A stretch of DNA of 39,146 nt from NCBI GenBank assembly GCA_905235835.1, contig CAJONQ010000057.1, positions 1-39,146 on the forward strand, in the 5' to 3' direction. Source of the DNA: an uncultured Prevotella sp. (GTDB taxonomy: Bacteria > Bacteroidota > Bacteroidia > Bacteroidales > Bacteroidaceae). The translations under genes and the position numbers were made by a program. This document shows, one piece after another, positions 32,158 through 39,146 of this stretch; positions within the stretch are counted from its first letter, which is position 1; each line of letters opens with the position of its first letter. Under the pieces are notes generated by a model. The model saw only the letters and a program-made list of their open reading frames with translations, did no database searches and was not told where the DNA came from.

Positions 32158-35100
32158 ATGAACAAAAAACTATTACTAATAACTACCTTCCTGCTGACAT
32201 CTTTTATCACATTGATGGCGCAGGTAACGACCTCTGGTATCAGTGGTATTGTCTTGGCAGGTAATGAAGAGGCTATTGGTGCTACCATCACTGCGAAGCA
32301 TACCCCTTCGGGAGCCATCTATCGGGCAGTGACAAATGTCAACGGTCGATATACCATCAGCGGCATGCGTGCCGGTGGTCCTTATGAGGTAGAGATCTCC
32401 TATATCGGATTCCAAACTAAGAGTTTCAAAGAGTTACAACTGCAACTGGGACAAAATACCGTCATCGACGCCTCTTTGTCGGAAGGCAGTGAGATGCTTG
32501 CAGAGGTCGAAGTAGTAGCTAAGAAGAACAATACCATGCGCTCTGACCGTTCTGGTGCTGTCACCAACTTGAATGCCGCAGCCATGTCCGTCATCCCTAC
32601 TGTCGGACGCAGTATGACAGACCTCATGAAGATGACACCACAGAGTAGTTCCGCCAGTGGTTTGGCAATTGGTGGTGGTAACTATCGCCAGTCAAGTGTC
32701 ACTATTGACGGTGCTTCGTTCAATAACTCCTTCGGACTGGGTGGCTCACCCCTACCAGGCGGTGGTACTCCTATCTCACTGGATGCCATCGAGCAGATGA
32801 CTGTCAGCATCACTCCCTATGACGTTCGTCAGAGCGGTTTCACAGGTGGTGGTATCAATGCAGTCACGAAGAGTGGTACTAACGAGTTCAAAGGTAGCGC
32901 CTATACTTATATCACCAGCACGAGTCTACAGGGTAGCCGTGTGGGTGATACTTCCTTGACTGTCGATAACGGTCATAACGACACCTACGGACTGAGTTTT
33001 GGTGGCCCAATCATCAAGGACAAGCTCTTCTTCTTCGTCAATGGTGAGATAGAAGATAATATTACGACGGGACCTGCAGCAAAGGCAGGAAATGGAGAGA
33101 CACCCTATACCGCTACTAACCGTCGCCCAATGATTGATGAACTGGAGAGTCTCTCTAACTATATGCAGAACACCTACGGACTGTCGACTGGTCCTTGGCA
33201 GGGATATAACGTGAAGACTCCTGCCTACCGTATCCTGGCGCGTCTCGACTGGAACATCAACGATAACCATAAGTTCAATGTCCGATTCACTAAGTCGAAT
33301 CGTAAGGTGTCCAACTACGCTTCTTCCTCGCGCTCTATAGGAAGCAATCAGGCAACGGCAATCTATGGTGGTAACCAGAACAGCTATGGTAGTCTGACGA
33401 ACTATAGTATGAACTCTTTGTCGAGTCGTTTCTATGCAGAATATCGCTTTACCTCTGTTGCCGCAGAGTTGAACAGTAAGTTCGGCAAGTTCCATAATAC
33501 CCTGCGTGGCACCTATTCTTTCCAGGACCAGCCACGTTCCACAGAGTATAACGATGCCGCTCCTGTCGTGGAGATTGTCATGAGTGACGACGCAGGTCAT
33601 TACCCCTCATGGGCAATGCTTGGCGATATATTCACTATGGGCAACCTCGTGCAGACGAAGAACACAGTCATTACGGACGAGTTGAATGTCACCCTTGGCA
33701 AACACAACCTGTTTGCCGGTATCCAATTTGAGCATAACTTTGCGGCAAACGGCTATGCACAGGCTGCCTCAGGCTACTACGCTTACGAGGCTACTCCCGA
33801 GGAGGTCAGAGCAGGCAACTGGGGTACCGTCTTTGGACGCCAGCCCCGTGTGTTTGGTATCACCTATGGCAATAACGATGCCCATTCGATGTTTGTTTCT
33901 GAGATGAAGTCCAACCAGTGGTCGTTCTATCTGCAAGACAATATCAGCTGGTCAGAACGGTTCCGCACCTCTGTAGGTGTCCGTTTCGAACTGCCATCCT
34001 ATCCTTCATTGGATAACAATTTCAATGAGGATTATTACAATATCGACTTCGGAGGCAAGCATTACCGCACGGATAATGTGCCAAGTGCCAGTGTGAGCTT
34101 CTCACCACGTGTGGGCTTCAACTGGGATATTACTGGCGACCGTAAGTATATCCTCCGTGGTGGTACGGGTCTCTTTGTAGGACGTATACCTTTCGTATGG
34201 CTTGTCTCTGCTGTCAGCAACTCAGGAATGGGTCAGACCTCTTATGTGGCTACTGCTGCCAATGGCAAGGCAATGCCCACCTTCACGATGAGTCAGCAAG
34301 AGATGCTGCAACAAATTGGTGCCACCAGTCAGACTACCGTACCTACCAGTCCTACCATCCTGAGTGAAGACCTCCGTATGCCGAAGACATGGAAGGTTTC
34401 TCTTGCGTTTGACGCTAAACTGCCCGGGGATATCGACTTCACGTTAGAGGGAATCCTTAACAAGGACCTTAATCCTGTGGTAGTCCCTAATAAGAATATC
34501 TACTGGGACGGCACCTCTACCGTTGACCTCGGTCATGGGGATGTGCGCCATAAGATGTCATACTATGATGCCAATCACTCCGCCTATGTTCTGGAAAACG
34601 CAGGCTCTAAGGCATACTATCTGTCGCTAACAGCACAATTGCGTAAGTCGTTCGACTTCGGTCTGGACCTCTCCGCTTCCTATACCCTTTCCAAGGTAAA
34701 GTCCTATACCGAAGGGATTGGTGACCAAGTTTCATCCGCCTATAATAACTATCGTAGCTCCATCCATGCTGTTAACGACATGGAGATGGGTTACGCTACC
34801 TATGTGGCTCCTAACCGCTTGCTGCTGTCTGCAAGCTATCAACTCAAGGAGTCGAAGAATGTCACCAATACATTCAGTCTCATCTACGACGGTTATCAGT
34901 ATGGCTACTTGGGCAACTATGCATTTAGCCGCTACTCTTATATCTTCAGTAATAATATCAATAGCGACCCCTCCGCACCAGGTAACCTGCTCTATATCCC
35001 TGCTTCCCGCGAGGAGCTTAACGGCTGGGACTTTGCAGAAAACGGGACAGTGGATGGGAAACCTTATACTGCCGATATGCAGCGTGACGACTTCTGGGCA

Positions 35101-35460
35101 TTCATCAATCAGGATGACTACCTGAAAGACCGTAAGGGACAGTATACGGAGCGTGGTGGTGCTAAGATGCCTTGGCATCATCAGCTGGACTTCAAGTTCA
35201 CCCGTGATATGAGCATCAACTGGGGAAAGACGAAGCATACCCTGCAGTTAGGTCTTGACATCCTCAACTTGCCGAACTTCCTCTGCAAGGACTGGGGACT
35301 CTTCAAGCAGATTTCAGCTAACGACCTGCTGACCTTCAAGGATGGTAAGTACACCTATAATACGGTGAATGGCGCCCGTCACCTCAGCACCTCACAGAAC
35401 TTCCTGAATATCGCTTCTACCTACCAGATTATGTTTACCATCAAATACCTGTTCAATTAA
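32158..35460 (+). CDS. Oar-like TonB-dependent outer-membrane receptor
   Basis: A 1100-aa protein with a signal peptide (to about residue 21), an N-terminal carboxypeptidase-regulatory-like domain (about 25-112; GISGIVLAGNEEAIGATIT, NVNGRYTISGMRAGGPYEV), a plug (about 130-250; RSMTDLMKMTPQSSS, SVTIDGASFNN, VTKSGTNEFKGSAYTY) and a large beta-barrel ending in FTIKYLFN. The order and length match Oar/TonB-receptor proteins of Bacteroidetes rather than SusC, and no SusD partner is present. It is followed by a strong terminator. Co-transcription with the Na/Pi transporter would suit a phosphate or organophosphate supply role, but this is inference. Confidence 0.92.
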   Translation: MNKKLLLITTFLLTSFITLMAQVTTSGISGIVLAGNEEAIGATITAKHTPSGAIYRAVTNVNGRYTISGMRAGGPYEVEISYIGFQTKSFKELQLQLGQNTVIDASLSEGSEMLAEVEVVAKKNNTMRSDRSGAVTNLNAAAMSVIPTVGRSMTDLMKMTPQSSSASGLAIGGGNYRQSSVTIDGASFNNSFGLGGSPLPGGGTPISLDAIEQMTVSITPYDVRQSGFTGGGINAVTKSGTNEFKGSAYTYITSTSLQGSRVGDTSLTVDNGHNDTYGLSFGGPIIKDKLFFFVNGEIEDNITTGPAAKAGNGETPYTATNRRPMIDELESLSNYMQNTYGLSTGPWQGYNVKTPAYRILARLDWNINDNHKFNVRFTKSNRKVSNYASSSRSIGSNQATAIYGGNQNSYGSLTNYSMNSLSSRFYAEYRFTSVAAELNSKFGKFHNTLRGTYSFQDQPRSTEYNDAAPVVEIVMSDDAGHYPSWAMLGDIFTMGNLVQTKNTVITDELNVTLGKHNLFAGIQFEHNFAANGYAQAASGYYAYEATPEEVRAGNWGTVFGRQPRVFGITYGNNDAHSMFVSEMKSNQWSFYLQDNISWSERFRTSVGVRFELPSYPSLDNNFNEDYYNIDFGGKHYRTDNVPSASVSFSPRVGFNWDITGDRKYILRGGTGLFVGRIPFVWLVSAVSNSGMGQTSYVATAANGKAMPTFTMSQQEMLQQIGATSQTTVPTSPTILSEDLRMPKTWKVSLAFDAKLPGDIDFTLEGILNKDLNPVVVPNKNIYWDGTSTVDLGHGDVRHKMSYYDANHSAYVLENAGSKAYYLSLTAQLRKSFDFGLDLSASYTLSKVKSYTEGIGDQVSSAYNNYRSSIHAVNDMEMGYATYVAPNRLLLSASYQLKESKNVTNTFSLIYDGYQYGYLGNYAFSRYSYIFSNNINSDPSAPGNLLYIPASREELNGWDFAENGTVDGKPYTADMQRDDFWAFINQDDYLKDRKGQYTERGGAKMPWHHQLDFKFTRDMSINWGKTKHTLQLGLDILNLPNFLCKDWGLFKQISANDLLTFKDGKYTYNTVNGARHLSTSQNFLNIASTYQIMFTIKYLFN

Positions 35461-35485
35461 TATATATATAATAAGGTATAAATAT

Positions 35486-35524
35486 AAAGAAGGTCCCAGC
35501 CAATCGGTTGAGACCTTCTTTTGT
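35486..35524. terminator. Bidirectional terminator between the TonB receptor and pnp
   Basis: AAAGAAGGTC (35486-35495) pairs with GACCTTCTTT (35512-35521), followed on the plus strand by TT then G; the A run on the other side serves the convergent pnp gene. It lies between two converging stops. Confidence 0.75.
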
Positions 35525-35540
35525 TATGATGTTAACTTCT

Positions 35541-37889
35541 TTAGAAGTCCATCTTGTCGAGGGTGTCCGTGAAGTCCTTCGGCTCCTCAGTCGGCTCATG
35601 GAAATCCTCATTACGCTGAGGACGCTCACGACGCTCTGGACGAGGACGACGGTCGCCACGGTCATTACGCTCTGGACGAGGACGACGCTCACCACGCTCC
35701 GGGCGTTCAGGACGCTCACGACGACGCTGCTGGGGCTCTACATAGTCAGCAGGCTTCTCTACGAGAACACGGTGAGAGAGCTTGAACTTACCTGTCTTCG
35801 GGTCAATCTCCAACAGCTTAACGGTGATCTTGTCACCTTCCTTGATACCAGCCTCCTCAACAGTCTCCAGACGCTTCCAGTCAATCTCCGAGATATGGAG
35901 CAGACCGTCCTTGCCTGGCATGAACTCTACGAAGCAGCCGTAAGGCATGATGCTGCGGACCGTACCCTCGTAAACCTCGCCAACCTCTGGGATGGCAACG
36001 ATTGCCTTGATCTTGGCGATAGCTGCGTCAATGGACTCCTTATTAGGACCGCTGACCTGAATCTTTCCAACACCGTCTTCCTCATCGATGGTGATAGTGG
36101 CACCTGTATCCTCTTGCATCTGCTGGATAATCTTACCACCAGGACCAATCACTGCTCCGATGAACTCCTTAGGAATCTCGAATGCCTCGATACGTGGAAC
36201 CTGTGGCTTCAGCTCTGCACGTGGCTCAGCGATGGTGTCAGTGATGCACTTCAAGATGTGCTCACGACCAGCCTTTGCCTGCATCAGCGCCTTCTCCAAG
36301 ATGTCGAATGACAGACCGTCACACTTGATATCCATCTGGGTAGCGGTCAGACCATCCTTCGTACCAGTGGTCTTGAAGTCCATATCACCCAAGTGATCCT
36401 CATCACCAAGGATATCACTCAGTACAGCATATTTGTCCTCTCCTGGGTTCTTAATCAGACCCATGGCGATACCAGAGACAGGCTTCTTCATAGGAACACC
36501 AGCGTCCATCAGGGCGAGGGTACCGGCACATACCGTTGCCATAGAAGAAGAACCGTTAGACTCCAGAATCTGTGATACGACACGAACGGTATAGGGGAAG
36601 TCTGCGGGAATCATCTCCTTCAGACCACGCCATGCGAGATGACCGTGACCAATCTCACGACGACCTACGCCACGCTGTGCCTTAGCCTCACCAGTACAGA
36701 ATGGTGGGAAGTTATAGTGCAACAGGAAACGCTGATAGCTCTTATCGAGCACATCGTCCACCAGTTTCTCATCGAGTTTGGTTCCTAAGGTGACTGTTGT
36801 CAGTGACTGTGTCTCACCACGGGTGAAGATAGAGCTTCCGTGAGGCATGGGCAGTGGAGAAACCTCACACCAGATAGGACGGATCTCGTCTGTCTTACGA
36901 CCATCGAGACGGATACCCTCATCGAGGATACAACGACGCATAGCGTCACGTTCTACATCATGGTAGTAGCGGTCCATCATTGCCTCATACTCATCCTTGG
37001 AAATCTCAGAAGTCTCTGTGATATCAGCATGCTCAGCGAAGAACTTCTCCTTGAAGTCAGCAAGGATCTTCTCGAAAGCCTCAGCACGGGCATGCTTCTC
37101 AAGGGCCTGCTTGGTGACATCGTAGGCGGGCTGGTACAGCTCCTTGTTCATCTGCTCACGCAGTGCCTCGTCATTCACCTCATGGTCGTACTCACGCTTC
37201 ACATCCTTGCCAAGCTCTTTGCTCAGCGCAGTCTGTAACTCACACATAGGCTTGATGGCATCCATGGCAGCCTTCAGAGCACCCAGCAAGTCTTGCTCGC
37301 TGACCTCCTTCATCTCACCCTCTACCATCATGATATTCTCGGCAGAGGCACCTACCATGATATCCATGTCTGCCTCCTTCATCTGCTCGAAAGAAGGATC
37401 AATCACATACTCCCCATTGATACGAGCCACGCGAACCTCAGAGATAGGACACTCGAAGGGGATATCTGAACATGCCAATGCGGCGGATGCGGCAAAACCG
37501 GCAAGCGCATCAGGCTGGTCAACACCATCGGCACTGAGCAGCATCACATTGACAAATACTTCTGCGTGATAATTAGAGGGGAACAAGGGGCGGAGCACAC
37601 GGTCTACCAGACGGCTGGTCAGAATCTCATTGTCCGAAGCCTTACCCTCGCGCTTAGTGAAACCACCTGGGAAACGCCCTGCGGCGGCATACTGCTCTCT
37701 GTAGTCTACCTGCAGAGGCATGAAATCTGTTCCGGGAACGGCATCTTTTGCGGCACAAACAGTAGCCAGCAGCACAGTGTTGTTCATACGGAGAACAACG
37801 CTTCCGTCGGTCTGCTTTGCCACTTTCCCGGTTTCAATCGTGATGGTTCTTCCATCAGGCAATTGAATCGTTTTCGTAATTACGTTCAT
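35541..37889 (-). CDS. pnp: Polyribonucleotide nucleotidyltransferase (PNPase)
   Basis: A 782-aa 3'-5' phosphorolytic RNA-degrading enzyme. It has two RNase PH-like domains (first [19 protein letters not shown], second with [15 protein letters not shown], and the [13 protein letters not shown] core), a KH domain ([16 protein letters not shown]) and an S1 domain ([18 protein letters not shown]). The C-terminal about 65 residues are an Arg/Pro/Glu-rich tail encoded by repeated DNA (about 35600-35735), typical of Bacteroidetes PNPases and likely to bind RNA. The frame is open to 37949, but a promoter box at 37947-37954 covers that ATG, so the start at 37889 ([14 protein letters not shown]) is right. 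Confidence 0.96.
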   Translation of the reverse strand: MNVITKTIQLPDGRTITIETGKVAKQTDGSVVLRMNNTVLLATVCAAKDAVPGTDFMPLQVDYREQYAAAGRFPGGFTKREGKASDNEILTSRLVDRVLRPLFPSNYHAEVFVNVMLLSADGVDQPDALAGFAASAALACSDIPFECPISEVRVARINGEYVIDPSFEQMKEADMDIMVGASAENIMMVEGEMKEVSEQDLLGALKAAMDAIKPMCELQTALSKELGKDVKREYDHEVNDEALREQMNKELYQPAYDVTKQALEKHARAEAFEKILADFKEKFFAEHADITETSEISKDEYEAMMDRYYHDVERDAMRRCILDEGIRLDGRKTDEIRPIWCEVSPLPMPHGSSIFTRGETQSLTTVTLGTKLDEKLVDDVLDKSYQRFLLHYNFPPFCTGEAKAQRGVGRREIGHGHLAWRGLKEMIPADFPYTVRVVSQILESNGSSSMATVCAGTLALMDAGVPMKKPVSGIAMGLIKNPGEDKYAVLSDILGDEDHLGDMDFKTTGTKDGLTATQMDIKCDGLSFDILEKALMQAKAGREHILKCITDTIAEPRAELKPQVPRIEAFEIPKEFIGAVIGPGGKIIQQMQEDTGATITIDEEDGVGKIQVSGPNKESIDAAIAKIKAIVAIPEVGEVYEGTVRSIMPYGCFVEFMPGKDGLLHISEIDWKRLETVEEAGIKEGDKITVKLLEIDPKTGKFKLSHRVLVEKPADYVEPQQRRRERPERPERGERRPRPERNDRGDRRPRPERRERPQRNEDFHEPTEEPKDFTDTLDKMDF

Positions 37890-37946
37890 CTTGTAAAAAA
37901 CATCTAATAAATAAAACATCGTGCGACTTTGCGCAAAAAACAGCTG

Positions 37947-37954
37947 CAAAGGTA
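37947..37954 (-). promoter_or_regulatory. -7 promoter box of pnp
   Basis: The minus strand reads TACCTTTG, 57 bases upstream of the ATG at 37889. It overlaps the longer in-frame ATG at 37949 and so decides the start. Confidence 0.65.
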
Positions 37955-38022
37955 CACATTATTATATTAAGAAACGAATAAACCCGCATTATTTTTCTTT
38001 TTTTAGGAAATAAGGTAAGGTG

Positions 38023-38030
38023 TATCTTTG
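38023..38030 (+). promoter_or_regulatory. Orphan plus-strand -7 promoter box
   Basis: TATCTTTG matches TAnnTTTG, but no plus-strand gene follows. Transcription from it would run antisense through the DUF3791-DUF3990 genes. It may be a relic of a gene displaced by the cassette, or the start of an antisense RNA. Confidence 0.4.
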
Positions 38031-38072
38031 TAGAGGACTATCAATAACAAAATTGCTTTAGGCGTGTATTTA

Positions 38073-38300
38073 TCATTTTGTCTGTAGTTCCAGCATTACT
38101 TCATCAACCAGATAGGCATCACTCCTATTATGTAAATGAAACTCCAGATTGCTGAGGTGTTTGTAGGTGTCGGAATTATAAAAAATATCAAGAGCCCTAA
38201 CTTGGCTAATATCCAGTGTTTTAGCCAAAAGAGATACTATTCTCGCAAACTTCATTTGCAGTAGGGTTTCATTGATAAGCGGGTTCTTAACCATGCCCAA
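38073..38300 (-). CDS. DUF3791-type small protein
   Basis: A 75-aa, probably cytosolic, mostly helical protein. It carries the DUF3791 pattern: an N-terminal helix (FARIVSLLAKTLDIS), a central conserved block (LSNLEFHLHNRSDAYLVDE) and a final helix (VMLELQ). The same pattern (SMLHTQSKDYIVDETMEYL) occurs in the first gene of the module (38794-39045), so the two are paralogues. It overlaps the DUF3990 gene by 14 bases. Small DUF3791 proteins regularly accompany DUF3990 genes, and a partner or antitoxin role is the natural guess. Confidence 0.75.
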   Translation of the reverse strand: MGMVKNPLINETLLQMKFARIVSLLAKTLDISQVRALDIFYNSDTYKHLSNLEFHLHNRSDAYLVDEVMLELQTK

Positions 38301-38790
38301 CCTCCTTTCTTAAATCAATCGCCTCAATAAAATGGAGATAATCATCCGCTATTTGCTGGGAAATAATACATATCTGGTTGTTGGGTTTCTCGTATTTGAG
38401 TCTTTCCAATGCCTCGTCCTTGGTTATCAGTCCAGCATCATATAGTTCTATCGTATTGAATATTCTATCATTTGCGATGCCTCCTTCTATTATGTCAAAG
38501 TCCTTCCATGCAGTCCCGCCTCGACGGTTTCCGACAACGAAGTCAAGCCATTCAGAATCATATGCTTCAAATTTCTTGTATCTGTAACCTGTAGACAAAA
38601 CAGCCTCAGAATCCAACTCATATTTGTTCAAGATATTGGGTTTACTCCCATTAACAGGTCTTGTGGCCCAAGAAACGGCCTGCTCTTCTATATCAGTGAC
38701 ATAGAACCCTAAGCCGAAATCCAGATTACGTCTGCCAATACCTACCAATGGGGCATCTACAATCATCGTTGTTCCATGATATACTTTCAT
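38287..38790 (-). CDS. DUF3990-type protein with ADP-ribosyltransferase-like motifs
   Basis: A 167-aa protein. The N terminus YHGTT (H5) followed by FGLGFYVTD (Y30) and a downstream helix EEQAVSWA reproduces the HGS ... GKGIYFAD spacing of the NAD-binding half of PARP/DarT-like ADP-ribosyltransferases. At the place where these enzymes have a catalytic glutamate, the strand NNQICIIS has Q139, giving an H-Y-Q set. DUF3990 proteins are widespread in mobile regions, and I know of no settled function for them. The middle part (FVVGNRRG, DFDIIEGGIANDRIFNT) is also typical of the family. It sits between two DUF3791 genes with overlaps or 3-base gaps, in an AT-richer stretch. A toxin or modifying enzyme controlled by its neighbours is inferred. 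Confidence 0.78.
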   Translation of the reverse strand: MKVYHGTTMIVDAPLVGIGRRNLDFGLGFYVTDIEEQAVSWATRPVNGSKPNILNKYELDSEAVLSTGYRYKKFEAYDSEWLDFVVGNRRGGTAWKDFDIIEGGIANDRIFNTIELYDAGLITKDEALERLKYEKPNNQICIISQQIADDYLHFIEAIDLRKEVGHG

Positions 38791-38793
38791 GCA

Positions 38794-39045
38794 TTAAGCC
38801 AATTTTCTATTTACGAATTCCGGAGCGATCTGCCGAAGATACTCCATAGTCTCATCCACAATATAATCTTTGCTTTGAGTGTGAAGCATAGAATAACTGG
38901 GATACAAGAATTTCTCTATTGCATCCAGACGCTTCATTTCCTTATACAATTCATCTCCAGAGATTCCAAGCCGAGTGGCAGTATTCTCTATACAGAACAC
39001 TACAAATTCCGTTGCCTTATCATCCCACTCCATTTTCTCAATCAT
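38794..39045 (-). CDS. DUF3791-type small protein, first gene of the module
   Basis: An 83-aa helical protein from the ATG at 39045 (a further in-frame ATG at 39060 lies inside the promoter box; another follows at 39033). The DUF3791 marks are KATEFVVFCIENTATRLGIS, YPSYSMLHTQS and DYIVDETMEYLRQ. It is followed after 3 bases by the DUF3990 gene, so the three genes form one operon. The two DUF3791 proteins in the module are clearly related but not near-identical, which suggests old divergence or distinct tasks. Confidence 0.75.
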   Translation of the reverse strand: MIEKMEWDDKATEFVVFCIENTATRLGISGDELYKEMKRLDAIEKFLYPSYSMLHTQSKDYIVDETMEYLRQIAPEFVNRKLA

Positions 39046-39057
39046 TATGTTCTGCTG

Positions 39058-39089
39058 CAAAAGTATAAATAAATTTTTATTCCTCCAAA
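39058..39089 (-). promoter_or_regulatory. Complete promoter of the DUF3791-DUF3990 module
   Basis: The minus strand has the -7 box TACTTTTG (39058-39065) and a -33 box TTTG (39086-39089) separated by 20 bases, the best complete Bacteroidetes promoter in the window. Transcription would start near 39053, so the ATG at 39060 cannot be used. Confidence 0.7.
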
Positions 39090-39146
39090 GATTGCCCCTT
39101 ATTTCTACGAATCAAATTGGTATATTTACCACATTATTCTCAATAA

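Noticed and set aside
32926..33600. A 224-codon open frame antisense to the TonB receptor
   Set aside because: It is composed of low-quality antisense codons with no domain, signal or promoter.
37890..37949. N-terminal extension of PNPase by 20 residues
   Set aside because: The upstream ATG lies in the promoter box and the extension does not resemble the family's start, which is [10 protein letters not shown].

Overview
The window looks like a chromosomal segment of a Bacteroidales bacterium, most likely Prevotella or a close relative. The reasons are the many promoters with the Bacteroidetes -7 box (TAnnTTTG), often only a few bases from the start codon; the absence of Shine-Dalgarno dependence; SusC/Oar-like and plug-barrel outer-membrane receptors; DHHW proteins; a 553-aa uridine-kinase-like protein with an N-terminal extension; and an Arg-rich PNPase tail. 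Base composition is fairly even (mid to high 40s % GC by eye), except for a visibly AT-richer cassette at the right end.

Layout. 1-1800: a membrane-anchored AraC-type regulator preceded by a highly structured leader or small RNA, a stretch with four copies of an octamer, and a Met/Ile tRNA (CAT) with its terminator. 1865-3602 (+): ribF and a CPBP membrane protease. 3770-10459 (-): a long co-directional run topA-aroK-speA-argB-ECF sigma-membrane anti-sigma-like protein. 10629-12749 (-): an inverted-topology membrane winged-helix regulator, a small outer-membrane-type protein and a short membrane-anchored protein. 12980-17164 (+): a compact operon of ECF sigma, membrane partner, secreted protein and outer-membrane barrel. 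17171-20100 (-): an anchored periplasmic protein and an AsmA/TamB-like protein with a lysine-rich tail. 20185-23953 (+): two paralogous secreted esterases flanking an RlpA-like protein and a propeller lipoprotein. 24028-28646 (+): an extracellular-polymer O-acylation cassette (SGNH hydrolase, MBOAT, two DHHW proteins) in which the MBOAT gene is frameshifted. 28643-30304 (-): the uridine-kinase-like protein. 30389-35460 (+): a Na/Pi cotransporter and an Oar-like TonB receptor. 35541-37889 (-): pnp. 38073-39045 (-): a three-gene DUF3791-DUF3990-DUF3791 module whose middle protein carries an ADP-ribosyltransferase-like signature.

Themes. Much of the window concerns the cell envelope and its sensing: two sigma/membrane-partner modules share a distinctive N-terminal motif and are clearly paralogous, and two regulators carry their DNA-binding domain behind transmembrane segments. 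The strongest candidate for a poorly described system is the ADP-ribosyltransferase-like cassette at the right end. Next come the structured RNA before the AraC-type sensor, the possible on/off frameshift in the MBOAT gene, and the perfect nested palindromes in front of the second sigma operon. All family names were assigned by reading motifs; no database search was run.
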